NCBI GenBank assembly: GCA_022709425.1
Contig: JAKLIW010000010.1
Location: 46,920-110,919, forward strand
DNA length: 64,000 bases
Direction: 5' to 3'
Source: a bacterium
GTDB lineage: Bacteria; UBP6; UBA1177; JAKLFG01
Shown here one piece after another: positions 1-9,273 of the stretch (position 1 is its first letter; every line of letters begins with the position of its first letter). The position numbers and the translations under genes were made by a program. The notes below the pieces were generated by a model. That model ran no database searches. It saw only the letters and a program-made list of their open reading frames with translations, and was not told the origin of the DNA.

Positions 1-957
1 GTTGCCCGCATACCGCGATTCGAAAAGTTCGAGCGATGCGACGCGACGTGCCTGATAAGTGATATTGTTTGCTATCGAAGCATATTCCTCGTCCTTGCCC
101 AGGAACATCAGATATCCGATGACAATGGCACCGAAAGCGGCCGATATTGCCATGGCACGGACCTTGTTGCGCCATTCCAGCCGCAGAAAAAGCATGAACA
201 GGATAAGTCCGATGCCGGCGACGAAAGTGGCCGAAAGGGTTACTATACCACCGACGAATGAAGCGAACAGAGATACGAGAGGCAGCAGGAACATCCGTTT
301 CGCGACTTGTTGCCCGCGTAGTTCGAACAACAGATAAACCGCAGTGGCGAGCGTTGTCAGGAAATAGGTCGCCGCATACGATGGGGATTCGAAAACGCTG
401 ACCGCGCGGAGGATGAACCCGATCTCGTCGACCAGCCGTTCGACAACCAGTCGGCCCGGCGACATATAGGCATTCATGGTGAGGTCGGTTGCTGCCTGTA
501 TCCCGAAGGTCTGGGCCGCTGCCAGCAGGGCGAGCGGGACGGCACTTGCCGCGAACCAACGCAGAAGGCGCATGAGGTCGGATTCGGAAAAATCCATATT
601 GGCGAATAACAGTATCAGGAGTGCCGGTTTGATGTAGGCATACACATTGAACCAGGAGGGGAGGACGGCGGCTCCGACGATGGCGGAGACCAATGTGAGC
701 AGGAGGGTGTAGGCCCATAACAGGACCAGCGGCCAGATGATGGTCGGGATGCGTATCGCGGTGAGCTCACGTCGTGCCAGAAGTATCGCCAGATAGATCG
801 GTGTCAGCGGCAGTTCCATCCGGATATAGAGCGACCCGATAATGATATAGGGGGCGAACAGGAGTGCCAGCAGAAAGAAAACAAGGCTTCGCTTTAGATC
901 GCGAAAAGCCTCGATAATGCAGAGAATCAGGAGCGCGATCGATAGGATGGTTCCCAC
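1..957 (-). CDS. O-antigen polymerase/ligase-like membrane protein, partial
   Basis: This frame is open to the left window edge, so the C-terminal part is missing; 319 codons are visible. They read as a polytopic inner-membrane protein made almost entirely of hydrophobic segments with short charged loops. Residues 184-196 (RAVSVFESPSYAA) resemble the conserved Arg...Phe...Pro...Ala stretch of the O-antigen ligase/polymerase family (PF04932, Wzy/WaaL). The GTG at 957 is chosen because it lies 25 nt after the stop of the Wzz-like gene; the ribosome site there is weak. The order Wza, Wzz/kinase, then this gene supports a Wzy-type role in polymerising lipid-linked repeat units at the periplasmic face. 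WaaL-type ligase activity is the alternative. The sequence is too divergent and incomplete to decide. Confidence 0.7.
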   Translation of the reverse strand, partial: MGTILSIALLILCIIEAFRDLKRSLVFFLLALLFAPYIIIGSLYIRMELPLTPIYLAILLARRELTAIRIPTIIWPLVLLWAYTLLLTLVSAIVGAAVLPSWFNVYAYIKPALLILLFANMDFSESDLMRLLRWFAASAVPLALLAAAQTFGIQAATDLTMNAYMSPGRLVVERLVDEIGFILRAVSVFESPSYAATYFLTTLATAVYLLFELRGQQVAKRMFLLPLVSLFASFVGGIVTLSATFVAGIGLILFMLFLRLEWRNKVRAMAISAAFGAIVIGYLMFLGKDEEYASIANNITYQARRVASLELFESRYAGN

Positions 958-982
958 AGGTGTCCGCCCGTCTAGTCGATGA

Positions 983-3115
983 TCACGACGGTATGTATGC
1001 CGAACCATTCACCGCGATGACGATCTGTCCGTCCTGCGGTGCGCGCTCGGAAAGAAGGCTGAAATATTTCTTGAAGATGGCGCGCGGGGTGTTCCCGGCT
1101 CGGACGACAAAAAGGATTCGATCCGATTCGGCGGCGGCGATAAGAGCCTCGACCGAAGCGTTCATCGGAGGGGTGTCGAGAATGACAAAATCATACTGTT
1201 CGCGCAGGGCGCGTATCTTTTTCAGTCCGATCCCGTCCGCAGCCACCAGCGTGCCGACCGCCGAATCGCCGTCAAGTCGGTGACGTGCTGGTTGGGTCGG
1301 TTGTTCCTTGCCGCCCTGCGGCGTTGTTCCCGTGTTCTCCCCCAGAAGCGCGGTCCGGTATCCGAGATCGGACAACATCTGTGCCAGCCGTCCCGCCAGA
1401 AAACTTTTCCCGGCACCCGGTTCGATGGAGCACACGGCGATGGTGCCGGTGCGATGGTCGAGCAGCCCCGAGGCGACCATGATGCGTAGAAGGCGTGCGT
1501 CAATATCTTCGGTGGGATGTCCCGTGCCGATCCACGGCAGATCGAAACGGCGATAGGCGTCCCCGGCGAACCGAGAGACCTCTTCACCGAAGGGTATGGT
1601 GCGACGGAAAAGATAATGGGCGAATGCGGTGCCGAGACTCAACAGAAGCGCTAGGGCGAAGGCAAAGAGCATCGATATGGATATGCGCGGGAACAGTTTT
1701 TCCTCATAGGGGTCGGCATGGTCTATGACACGGATATCGTGTTTCATCGATTCTTTTTTGATCTCATTCTCATAGAGCTTTTCGTTGAGGAACCAGTATA
1801 TCTTCTCGACCGCTTGTTCCTCGGCCTTGAGTACCGCCAGTTCGCTCAGTTCCGGTGGCAGGCGGCGCATCTCGGTGTCTATCTCGCTCAATTTGGTGTT
1901 CAGCAACGTCTCGACCTGCCGGATGTTCGCATCGGTGTCGTCGGCCATGGTGCCGATGGTCTTGCGGGCTGCGGCAAGCTGCTGACGGAGCATGATGAGG
2001 TCGGGGTGTGAGTCGAAATAGAGTTCCGACGCCTTCTTTTCTTCCATGACCAAGGTGTTGTAGGTGGCGATGACCTCGCCGAACGTTTTGTCGTCGTCCA
2101 GCATCGGCGTGGGGAGCATCCGGGCGCCACCTTCTTCGATGGTCTTGCGGAATTCGACGATAAGGCTGCGGCGGATGTCTATCTCTTTTTTCTGTTGTTC
2201 CAACTCCAGTTTCTGCATGACGAGCGTTTTGACCTGTTCGTCGGGAAGAATGGTGCGGCTGTTTGACATGAAGGTGGTAAGTTTGCGCAGCTTTTCGTCC
2301 CGTTCATCCTTGAGGCGAAGAGAGAGTTTCTCGAGGAATCTCCTTGTTATTTCAGTAGATTCGGTGCGCCACAGTACTTTTTTCGCCGCAAAGACAGAAA
2401 CAAGTTCGTTGAGGAAAAGAGCGGTGAAGGGGGTGTTGGTCGTTTCCATCGAAACACGCAACAGAGATGGAGCCTTATCTTCGCCGAGCGGAAGAGCTTC
2501 ATACGATTCCCGGACCGCTTTGCGCGCCTTCACGTAATTGCGATAACTGAACTCGTACTGCTCACCGACCGGTATTTCTCCCGCCTTCTCTAATACGATT
2601 TCGCCGCCTTTGAAAAGGCAGGCACTGCCCCAAGCACACTCAGTTCTGTCTGCACCGTTCTCTATGAGATATCCGGTCCCGGCGACCGTAATGTTCCCTT
2701 CCTGATTGACGAGTGCAGGATGTGTCTTTAGAAAATAAGGGGCACCGATGAATTCTGGTTCTCCACGGAATTTCCCTACGAATTGGCGAAAGAAGCTGTC
2801 GTTCAGTCGTTCGATCGGAAACTGCAGATTGAATTTCTCGATGAGAGCATCGACGATGACGCGGCTTTTGATGAGTTCGGTTTCGTTCTGTGTCGTTTGA
2901 AAACCGCCCATCAACAGCGCCGCCGGATTGGGCAACATGAGGGCCGACGGGTCCTCCTGCTCGATGAGTATCGTGGTCGACACCTCATATTCAGGAGCGA
3001 ACAGGAACATCGCGAAAAGGCTGACAAAGAAGGTGACCGAGAATACGATGAGCGTCATGCGCGCGCCGTGCCGGACAATGGCGATGAGATCTTTTACGGT
3101 GAGGTCGGTCATCAT
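983..3115 (-). CDS. Wzz chain-length determinant fused to a degenerate BY-kinase domain
   Basis: This is an inner-membrane polysaccharide co-polymerase. The N-terminal Wzz part has a membrane segment at about residues 20-40, a long charged periplasmic region with coiled-coil character (about 250-460) and a second membrane segment at about 478-502. The cytoplasmic C-terminus resembles a bacterial tyrosine kinase: a Walker A-like SIEPGAGKS at 563-571 and a Walker B at 643-649 (VILDTPP). The usual Walker A' strand with its Asp residues (LLIDADxR type) is replaced by LLGENTG at about 590-596. No C-terminal tyrosine cluster exists; the protein ends NGSAYIPS. ATP binding may persist, but tyrosine autophosphorylation looks unlikely. 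It starts 7 nt after the Wza-type gene. A second ATG three bases on (3112) is an alternative start. Confidence 0.88.
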   Translation of the reverse strand: MMTDLTVKDLIAIVRHGARMTLIVFSVTFFVSLFAMFLFAPEYEVSTTILIEQEDPSALMLPNPAALLMGGFQTTQNETELIKSRVIVDALIEKFNLQFPIERLNDSFFRQFVGKFRGEPEFIGAPYFLKTHPALVNQEGNITVAGTGYLIENGADRTECAWGSACLFKGGEIVLEKAGEIPVGEQYEFSYRNYVKARKAVRESYEALPLGEDKAPSLLRVSMETTNTPFTALFLNELVSVFAAKKVLWRTESTEITRRFLEKLSLRLKDERDEKLRKLTTFMSNSRTILPDEQVKTLVMQKLELEQQKKEIDIRRSLIVEFRKTIEEGGARMLPTPMLDDDKTFGEVIATYNTLVMEEKKASELYFDSHPDLIMLRQQLAAARKTIGTMADDTDANIRQVETLLNTKLSEIDTEMRRLPPELSELAVLKAEEQAVEKIYWFLNEKLYENEIKKESMKHDIRVIDHADPYEEKLFPRISISMLFAFALALLLSLGTAFAHYLFRRTIPFGEEVSRFAGDAYRRFDLPWIGTGHPTEDIDARLLRIMVASGLLDHRTGTIAVCSIEPGAGKSFLAGRLAQMLSDLGYRTALLGENTGTTPQGGKEQPTQPARHRLDGDSAVGTLVAADGIGLKKIRALREQYDFVILDTPPMNASVEALIAAAESDRILFVVRAGNTPRAIFKKYFSLLSERAPQDGQIVIAVNGSAYIPS

Positions 3116-3122
3116 GCCATAT

Positions 3123-4151
3123 TCACTTCAAACTGTTGACATTACTTATCGTGCCGGTGATGGAATTGACCATCTGGAAGGTTGGCAAAAGTTGTTCAAT
3201 GATGCGGTTGTAACTGGTCAGTGCGGTGGGCGAAACGACGATGCGGTCGCCCGGTTGAAGGCGTAGGTCGTTGGCACTGTCGCCGCCGATGACCTTATCG
3301 TAGTCAATGACCGCGTACTGGAATTTGCCGCCGTACTGGCGGACGATATAGAGTTCGGCCGTGTCGGCGGTTATCGGATCGACGCCGCCTGCTTCGGCAA
3401 TGAGATCAAGTATGGTATAATCGGGTTTTGTTATTTGGTAGGCGCCCGGCCGCGCGACCTCGCCGACGATGTAGACCCGTTCAGCTGCTGCGGGCGGCAC
3501 GAAAAAGGTGTCGCCGTTGTGGAGCCGGACCTTTGAATAGTCGGTTTGCGCCTTGCTGATCTCGGTTATCGAAAGGGGAATGACTTTCTCGTCGCGTTTG
3601 AGATAGATGGTGTTGGCCATCGTCACAGAGTTGGAACTGGCAAGCGGCGTGATGCGTGAAAGGGCCTCCATGATGGTCGTCGTGGGGGTGATGTTATACT
3701 TCCCGTTATTGTTCGAGGACCCGGTTATGTAGTAGAACTTGCTCTGGAATTTTACGATCTCGATAGAGACGTCGGGATTTTTCACGAATTCCTTGAGCCG
3801 TTCCTCGAGCGTCTGCGCCGCCTCTTTTTTGGTCAGACCACCGAGCTTGATGCTCTTGATAATGGGAAACAATATCTCTCCCTTTTCGTCCACCACCTGA
3901 CCAAAGAATTGGCTGATGGACATCGATTTCGAGCTGAGTTCGGGGATGTTGTAGACATCGACCTTCAATTCATCGCCGGTGCCGATGCGGTATTCATCAT
4001 CCGGGATCAGAAGATCCTTGACATTATCCTCGGATGCGAGCGGTGCGAAGGGCAGATCTTTGCCCGCGACCTCTTTTCCATAGTATTTAGTGTGCGCGCA
4101 CCCTGCGATAAATATAAGAAACAGAACAGCCACGGTAACGAGATATCTCAT
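3123..4151 (-). CDS. Wza-type polysaccharide export outer-membrane lipoprotein
   Basis: This is an outer-membrane export channel lipoprotein of the Poly_export/SLBB family. The ATG at 4151 is preferred over the in-frame ATG at 4190 because GGAG sits just ahead of it and the protein then begins directly with a lipoprotein signal (MRYLVTVAVLF, lipobox IAGC). The Poly_export region follows the acidic linker (EYRIGTGDELKVDVYN). A soluble-ligand-binding beta-grasp repeat follows near VYIVGEVARPGAY and LQPGDRIVVSP. Its length of 342 residues is normal for the family. It sits 7 nt upstream of the Wzz/kinase-like gene, the usual Wza-Wzc pairing, so it probably forms the outer-membrane end of the same export machine. 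The C-terminal segment after VSP may provide the membrane-spanning helix. Confidence 0.9.
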   Translation of the reverse strand: MRYLVTVAVLFLIFIAGCAHTKYYGKEVAGKDLPFAPLASEDNVKDLLIPDDEYRIGTGDELKVDVYNIPELSSKSMSISQFFGQVVDEKGEILFPIIKSIKLGGLTKKEAAQTLEERLKEFVKNPDVSIEIVKFQSKFYYITGSSNNNGKYNITPTTTIMEALSRITPLASSNSVTMANTIYLKRDEKVIPLSITEISKAQTDYSKVRLHNGDTFFVPPAAAERVYIVGEVARPGAYQITKPDYTILDLIAEAGGVDPITADTAELYIVRQYGGKFQYAVIDYDKVIGGDSANDLRLQPGDRIVVSPTALTSYNRIIEQLLPTFQMVNSITGTISNVNSLK

Positions 4152-4253
4152 CGGTCTCCGTATATCATGATCAAAAAACCTCTGTATCATACGAAATTAG
4201 AGTGGAAAGACAAGAAAAACAAACCCTTTTTCGGAGTGTGTGACGTTGCGGTA

Positions 4254-5354
4254 TCACAGAGCAGTGGCGAGGGTATCGGCGACCTGTTCCTGTTCTTCTG
4301 CGGTCACAAAGGCGCTCATCGGGAGCGAAAGGACCGTGCGGGCCGCCTCTTCGGCGAGCGGAAGCGATCCTTCGCGGTAGCCGAGCGGCGCGAAGACCTC
4401 CTGCAGGTGGAGCGGCAGGGGATAGTGGACCGCCGTCGCGATGCCGGCATCCTTGAGTTTCTGCGCCACGGTGTCGCGGTCCTTCACGCGGATGGCGTAC
4501 TGTGCCCAGACCGAAAGCCGTCCCTCGCGCACCGTCGGCCGGACGAGCGGCAGTTTTGCAAGCAGTTCGTCGTAGCGGCGGGCGACCGCCTGCCGTTGCC
4601 GTATCTCGTCGTCGAAATGGGCGAGTTTCACCAGCAGTACCGCCGCCTGTACGGTGTCGAGCCGCGAATTCATCCCGACCAGCCGGTGGTAGTACCGTTT
4701 CGACTGGCCGTGGAGCCTCAGCGAGGCGAGTTTCTGGGCTATGGCCGCGTCATCGGTGAAGACCGCGCCGCCGTCGCCGTAGCAACCGAGCGGTTTGGCG
4801 GGAAAGAAGCTGGTCGTGGCCACGCGTGTCAGACCGCAGCTTTTCCGGCCGTGGTAGAGCGCGCCGAAACTCTGCGCCGCATCCTCGATAACGGTGAGGT
4901 TATGCTTCGCCGCTAGGGCGTTCACGGCGTCGATGTCGGGGCACTGGCCGTAGAGGCTGACCGGGATGATCGCACGGCTCTTTTTCGTTATCTTCTTTTC
5001 TATCTGTGCCGCGTCGATAAGGTAGGTGTCGGCCTCGATATCGACGAAGACCGGCGTCGCGCCGACCGTCGCTATCGCCTCGGCGGTGGCGATGAAGGAA
5101 AATGTCGAGGTGATCACCTCGTCGCCGGGGCCGATGTCGAGCGCCCGGAGCGCCAGCACCAGCGCGTCGGTGCCGTTGGCGCAACTGACGCAGTGCGGGG
5201 CGCCGCAATGGGCGGCGAGCGCCTGTTCGAGTTCCGAGACCTCGCTCCCCATTATAAAAGCGGCCCGCTCGCAGACCGTGCCGATGGCGGCGTCGAATTC
5301 GTCCTTGTAGGCGCGGTACTGCGCCGCCAGATCAATGAGTTCTATCTTCTTCAC
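4254..5354 (-). CDS. DegT/DnrJ/EryC1-type sugar aminotransferase (WbpE-like)
   Basis: This is a PLP-dependent aminotransferase acting on a nucleotide-linked 3-keto sugar, of fold-type I and the DegT/DnrJ/EryC1/StrS family. The length of 366 residues is typical. The PLP lysine is Lys187 in [15 protein letters not shown], and [10 protein letters not shown] supplies the cofactor-binding Asp. It starts with GTG, and the start overlaps the stop of the WbpD-like acetyltransferase by four bases (GTGA), so the two are translationally coupled. That pairing points to WbpE, which aminates UDP-2-acetamido-3-keto-glucuronate using glutamate. The substrate is inferred from the neighbour, because the family also contains QdtB/FdtB and perosamine-type enzymes. 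The partner dehydrogenases (WbpA, WbpB) are not in this window. Confidence 0.9.
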   Translation of the reverse strand: MKKIELIDLAAQYRAYKDEFDAAIGTVCERAAFIMGSEVSELEQALAAHCGAPHCVSCANGTDALVLALRALDIGPGDEVITSTFSFIATAEAIATVGATPVFVDIEADTYLIDAAQIEKKITKKSRAIIPVSLYGQCPDIDAVNALAAKHNLTVIEDAAQSFGALYHGRKSCGLTRVATTSFFPAKPLGCYGDGGAVFTDDAAIAQKLASLRLHGQSKRYYHRLVGMNSRLDTVQAAVLLVKLAHFDDEIRQRQAVARRYDELLAKLPLVRPTVREGRLSVWAQYAIRVKDRDTVAQKLKDAGIATAVHYPLPLHLQEVFAPLGYREGSLPLAEEAARTVLSLPMSAFVTAEEQEQVADTLATAL

Positions 5355-5923
5355 AGCGGCCTCACTTTTCCATTCTCAAGTTCATAGCGGGCGCCGTCGG
5401 TCGCATCGGTGGTGATGCCCTCCCGGCCGAAGGTCAGTTTGTTGCCCGACCGGCCGACCCAACCGTGCTGTTTGGCGGGGTTGCCGTAGACCAGCGCGTA
5501 GGCGGGAACATCCTTGGTCACGACCGTCCCGGCGCCGATAAAGGCATATTCGCCGACGGTGACGCCGCACACGATGGTGGCGTTGGCGCCGATAGAACAG
5601 CCTTTTTTCAGGAGCGTTTTCTTATATTCGTCCTTGCGCGGTATGAAACTGCGCGGGTTTATCACATTGGTGAAGACCATCGAGGGACCGAGGAAAACAT
5701 CGTCCTCGATGACCACCCCTTCGTAGATGCTGACGTTGTTCTGCACCCGGACGCCGTTCCCGACGATGGCGCGCGGCCCGATCATGCAGTTCTGGCCGAA
5801 CGAAGAGTCGGCGCCGATGCGCGACCCGGTCAGTACATGGCAGAAGAACCATATCTTGGTGCCGTCGCCGATGACCACATCATCGTCGATGTAACTGCTT
5901 TCATGGATAAAGGTCTCGCTCAT
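5351..5923 (-). CDS. wbpD: WbpD-like UDP-amino-sugar N-acetyltransferase
   Basis: This is a left-handed beta-helix acetyltransferase built from hexapeptide repeats, such as the stretches around [16 protein letters not shown] and [10 protein letters not shown]. The order of repeats, the sequence [12 protein letters not shown] and the ending [12 protein letters not shown] match WbpD/WlbB enzymes, which acetylate the 3-amino group of UDP-GlcNAc3NA using acetyl-CoA. The start at 5923 is set by a strong GGAGGT seven bases upstream; the frame extends further but without a ribosome site. The result is 190 residues, a normal length. Its stop overlaps the aminotransferase start, and it follows the ceramide-reductase-like gene by 13 nt. 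With WbpE it would make a 2,3-diacetamido uronic acid nucleotide for a polysaccharide, or possibly for a lipid head group. Confidence 0.9.
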   Translation of the reverse strand: MSETFIHESSYIDDDVVIGDGTKIWFFCHVLTGSRIGADSSFGQNCMIGPRAIVGNGVRVQNNVSIYEGVVIEDDVFLGPSMVFTNVINPRSFIPRKDEYKKTLLKKGCSIGANATIVCGVTVGEYAFIGAGTVVTKDVPAYALVYGNPAKQHGWVGRSGNKLTFGREGITTDATDGARYELENGKVRPL

Positions 5924-5936
5924 TGTCACCTCCGTT

Positions 5937-6923
5937 TCACGCCGACAGCCAGCCGTTGCGGCGGTACCAGTCGACGGTGTCGCGCATCGCCCGGTCCAGC
6001 GGCACCTGCTGCCGCCAGCCCAGTTCCTTCCGGATCGCATCATTGCTGCATATCCACGCATCCTGCTTCATCTCGATGACCTTCTGGCCGTTGACCGGGA
6101 AGGTTTTCCCGACCATTTTGCCGATCAGCCCCGCCGTGTGACCGACCGGTGCGGCGAGCCATTCGGGTATCATCAGCCGCAGGAGATTTTTCTTTCCCAT
6201 AGCGACGCGGATCTCCTCGCTGAATTCGCGCCACGATACCGGCGCATCGTTGCAGACGAAAAAGGTCTTCCCGGTCACCGTTCCCTCGGCCGCCGCGATG
6301 ATGGCGGCGGAAAGGTCGGCGACATAGATGACCGAGAACCGCTTCTCGCCGGTTCCCAGCAGCGTCAGAACATTGCGGTCGAGCATCTTGAAAATGGTAT
6401 AAATGTCCCGTTCACCCGGCCCGAAGACCGAACAGGGACGCAGTATCAGGTAGTTGTTATCGTGGTCGGCGCCCCAGCGCTTCACCGATTCTTCGGCGGC
6501 CAGTTTCGATCTCCCGTACCAGGTGAGCGGTCGCGGCGGGTCGCTCTCGACGACCGGTTGGTTGCCGGTCGACGGACCGGCGGCCGCTTGTGAACTGACG
6601 AGGATGAAGCGCTGTTCTTTGGTGAGCGGCGCGAGCAGTTTTTCGGTGAAACGAGTGTTCCCCTCGAAGTACTCTTTCTCGCTGTTCTTCTTGGTCGCGC
6701 CGGCGACATGGATGACGGTGCCGCAATTCTCGACCGCCCGCTTTACGAGGTCGTTATCGGTGAAATCACCGAGAAATATCTTTGCGCCATTCTTTTCGAA
6801 CTGATCGATCTGCGCATTCCGCCGTCTAACGAGCAGGCGCAGATGATGGCCGCGGGCCATAAGTTCGTCGGTCAGATAGCCGCCGATGAAGCCGGTAGCG
6901 CCGGTGAGGAGCGTCTCTTTCAT
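5937..6923 (-). CDS. NAD(P)-dependent epimerase/dehydratase family, CerR-like ceramide reductase
   Basis: This is a 328-residue extended short-chain dehydrogenase with the nucleotide-binding motif GATGFIGG at residues 8-15 and the catalytic YGRSK near 136-140. A hydrophobic C-terminal stretch ([15 protein letters not shown]) suggests membrane association. The ATG at 6923 overlaps the stop of the GNAT gene by four bases and the protein begins exactly at the Rossmann strand (MKETLLTG); the longer frame has no support. Family membership alone is unspecific. Immediate coupling to serine palmitoyltransferase and the ceramide-synthase-like GNAT makes CerR the best call: reduction of 3-oxo-ceramide to dihydroceramide after N-acylation, as described for Caulobacter. 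An alternative is a nucleotide-sugar epimerase serving the adjacent wbp-type genes. Confidence 0.8.
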   Translation of the reverse strand: MKETLLTGATGFIGGYLTDELMARGHHLRLLVRRRNAQIDQFEKNGAKIFLGDFTDNDLVKRAVENCGTVIHVAGATKKNSEKEYFEGNTRFTEKLLAPLTKEQRFILVSSQAAAGPSTGNQPVVESDPPRPLTWYGRSKLAAEESVKRWGADHDNNYLILRPCSVFGPGERDIYTIFKMLDRNVLTLLGTGEKRFSVIYVADLSAAIIAAAEGTVTGKTFFVCNDAPVSWREFSEEIRVAMGKKNLLRLMIPEWLAAPVGHTAGLIGKMVGKTFPVNGQKVIEMKQDAWICSNDAIRKELGWRQQVPLDRAMRDTVDWYRRNGWLSA

Positions 6924-8062
6924 GTGGTCGGTTCGAGCGGCTTGGCGAGAATGAGATACTGCTGTAAAAGATGTGCGCCCATGTGGGCCGCAGCATTGTT
7001 CATTGGCCGGTTGGTGTCGAGTATCCACGACATCTCCACCTCGCGCATGCCGGCGTTGAGTCCGTCGTGGAGGAGCCGGTGGTACATGAGAGCGTCGAGC
7101 CCAAGTAGGCGGTATTTCTTGAGCGACCCCAGCAACATCACGCGAAACTGGTTGATGTGCCGCTTGCGATTGAAGAGGAGGTTGAAGAAGTGGCGGCTGA
7201 AAATCGAGCCGTTGCGGTTCTTGACCAGTATCTGATTGATGTCGGGCATCGAGACCATGAATGAGGCCGGTTCGCCGTCGAGGAACACCATGTAGGTAAG
7301 GCGGATATCGACGATGAGCTTTAGTTCGTCGGCCATTGCCGTTATCTCCCGTTCGGTCATCGGGACATAGCCCCAGTTGTCACACCATGCCTCGTTGAAT
7401 ATCTTGAGTATGGTGTCGACATCCTGCCGCAGATTCTTGAGATCGATATGGCGCACCACGAGGCGATCGCCGTACTTCGCACACAGTTTCTCGTCGCGGT
7501 CGTGGAATTCCTGCGGCAGATCCTTCGGCTCGGTAAGCGCCCAGCTATTGAGTAGTTGCTCGTCGAGGTATCCGGCGGCGCGGAATAGTGCGGGATAGTA
7601 GGGCATGGTGTGGGGATTCATCAGATAGGGCGGAGTGTCGGCGCCGAAGACGCTGAAGCCGGGCGAATCGTGGTTGGTGGTGAAGTTCATCGGCCCGATT
7701 ATGCGGTCGTAGCCGCGCTTGGCGACCCATTCTTCAGCCGTTTTGATGAGCGCGGAAGAAACCGCGGGGTCGTTCTCGGCCTCGAAGAAGCCGAAAAAGC
7801 CATGCTTGGTCTTATGGTAACTGTCGTAGTTGCGGTCGATGTGGGCGGTGATGCGGCCCGCCGGGACGCCGTCCTTGTAGCAGACGAAATAATCGGCCTC
7901 GCCATGTTCGAAGAAGGGGTTCTTCTTCTGGTTGAAGAACATCTTCCGCTCGAAGCGGAGCGGCGGTATCCAGTTCATGTCGTCGCGGTAGAGCCGGTAG
8001 GGAAGGTCGAGGAAATCCTTCAGTCCCTTGCGGTCCGTGGTGACGGTGTGCACTTCGATCAT
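6920..8062 (-). CDS. GNAT-type bacterial ceramide synthase (bCerS/YghO-like)
   Basis: This is a predicted cytoplasmic or membrane-peripheral acyltransferase of 380 residues. A GNAT-like core spans about residues 55-150, with strand AGRITAHID, then HGFFGFFE, a helix with EEWVAKRGYD, and IGPMNFTTNHDSPG. A second half (about 180-380) contains EAWCDNWGYVPM and ends MSWILDTNRPMNNAA. This architecture is shared by the YghO/bCerS group rather than small GNATs. In Caulobacter bCerS transfers a fatty acyl group from acyl-CoA to 3-ketosphinganine. The ATG at 8062 overlaps the stop of serine palmitoyltransferase (ATGA), and the gene's own stop overlaps the next start. The coupling on both sides is strong contextual evidence. 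Acyl-chain preference cannot be seen from the sequence. Confidence 0.82.
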   Translation of the reverse strand: MIEVHTVTTDRKGLKDFLDLPYRLYRDDMNWIPPLRFERKMFFNQKKNPFFEHGEADYFVCYKDGVPAGRITAHIDRNYDSYHKTKHGFFGFFEAENDPAVSSALIKTAEEWVAKRGYDRIIGPMNFTTNHDSPGFSVFGADTPPYLMNPHTMPYYPALFRAAGYLDEQLLNSWALTEPKDLPQEFHDRDEKLCAKYGDRLVVRHIDLKNLRQDVDTILKIFNEAWCDNWGYVPMTEREITAMADELKLIVDIRLTYMVFLDGEPASFMVSMPDINQILVKNRNGSIFSRHFFNLLFNRKRHINQFRVMLLGSLKKYRLLGLDALMYHRLLHDGLNAGMREVEMSWILDTNRPMNNAAAHMGAHLLQQYLILAKPLEPTT

Positions 8063-9255
8063 TGGATTATCCCTATCTCGCGGCCGCAAAGCGCGATCTT
8101 TTCAAGAGCGAAAGCGATCTGCTCCTCGGTATGGTTGGACATGAGGCTGAGTCGGATGAGCGCCTGATCCTTCGGGACGGCGGGATTGATGACCGGGTTG
8201 ACGAAGACCCCCTCGTCCTCGAGCCGTTTGCGCATGAAGAAGGCCTTAAGGTCGTCGCCGACGAAGAAGGGGATGACGGGGGTCTCCGACAGGCCGGTAT
8301 TGAAGCCGAGCTTCTGAAGTCCCTCGCGGAGCAGGGTGGTGTTCTTCCATATCTTCTCGATGCGCCACGGTTCTCGTTTTATGATACGGAGCGCCGCGAG
8401 CGCCGAGGCGGCGGAGGCGGGAGGCATCGAGGCGCTGAAGATGAGGGCGCGGCTGTGGTGTTTGAGAAATTCCATCGTCTGCTTGTCGCCGGCGATGAAG
8501 CCGCCGATGGAGGCGAGCGACTTGCTGAAGGTCCCCATGATAAGGTCGGTCTTCGCCGTCAGCCCGAAGTGGGCCGCGGTGCCGTCCCCCTTCGGCCCTA
8601 GAACGCCCAGCGCGTGGGCATCGTCGACCATCACCACCGCCTCGTACTTCTCGGCGAGCGCCACGACCGCCGGCAGTTTCAGGATATCGCCGTCCATGCT
8701 GAATATGCCGTCGGCGACGATGAATTTACCCTTTTCCCGCGGAACCGAAGCGAGGAGCCGTTCGAGGTCCTCCATATCGTTGTGCTTGTAGCGTTTGATG
8801 TTGGCGTGGGCGAGCCGCGCCCCCTCGATGATCGAGGCGTGGTTGAGCACATCCATGAAGATAAAGTCGTGGCGGCCGTTGAGCGACGAAATGACCCCCT
8901 GATTGACGCCGAAGCCGGTCGAGTAGAGGAGCGCCGACTCCTTGCCGACGAACGCGGCCAGTTCCGCCGACAGTTCCTCGTGGATGTCGAGCGTCCCGTT
9001 GAGGAAGGGCGATCCGGCGCAACCGCTGCCGTATTTGGTGATGGCCTGCCGCGCCGCCTCTTTCACCTCGGGATGGTTGGTCAGCCCCATGTAGGAATTG
9101 GAGCCGAGCATCAGCACTTTCTTGCCGTTCGCCAGATAGACCTCGGTGTCCTGCTCGGAGGTGATGACCTTGAAGTAGGGGTAGTAGCCCTCCTGCTTGG
9201 CGATGATGGTGCGCTGATAGGCGTCGCACTTGTCGAAGATGGATTTAGTTCTCAC
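8059..9255 (-). CDS. spt: Serine palmitoyltransferase (alpha-oxoamine synthase family)
   Basis: This is a PLP enzyme condensing L-serine with a long-chain acyl thioester to give 3-ketosphinganine, the first step of sphingolipid synthesis. The 398 residues carry every family landmark: NSYMGLTNHP, the glycine-rich GSGCAGSPFLNGTLDIH, His139 in NHASI, the PLP-binding DDAHALG (211-217) and Lys245 in GTFSKSLASIGG. The N-terminal half resembles soluble bacterial serine palmitoyltransferases more than KBL or BioF, which belong to the same family. The adjacent ceramide-synthase and reductase genes decide the call. It uses a GTG start with AGAGG upstream and lies 18 nt after the citrate-synthase-like gene. 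No dedicated acyl carrier protein or acyl-ACP synthetase gene is visible nearby, unlike Caulobacter. Confidence 0.9.
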   Translation of the reverse strand: MRTKSIFDKCDAYQRTIIAKQEGYYPYFKVITSEQDTEVYLANGKKVLMLGSNSYMGLTNHPEVKEAARQAITKYGSGCAGSPFLNGTLDIHEELSAELAAFVGKESALLYSTGFGVNQGVISSLNGRHDFIFMDVLNHASIIEGARLAHANIKRYKHNDMEDLERLLASVPREKGKFIVADGIFSMDGDILKLPAVVALAEKYEAVVMVDDAHALGVLGPKGDGTAAHFGLTAKTDLIMGTFSKSLASIGGFIAGDKQTMEFLKHHSRALIFSASMPPASAASALAALRIIKREPWRIEKIWKNTTLLREGLQKLGFNTGLSETPVIPFFVGDDLKAFFMRKRLEDEGVFVNPVINPAVPKDQALIRLSLMSNHTEEQIAFALEKIALCGREIGIIQ

Positions 9256-9273
9256 GATGCTATCCTCTCGATA

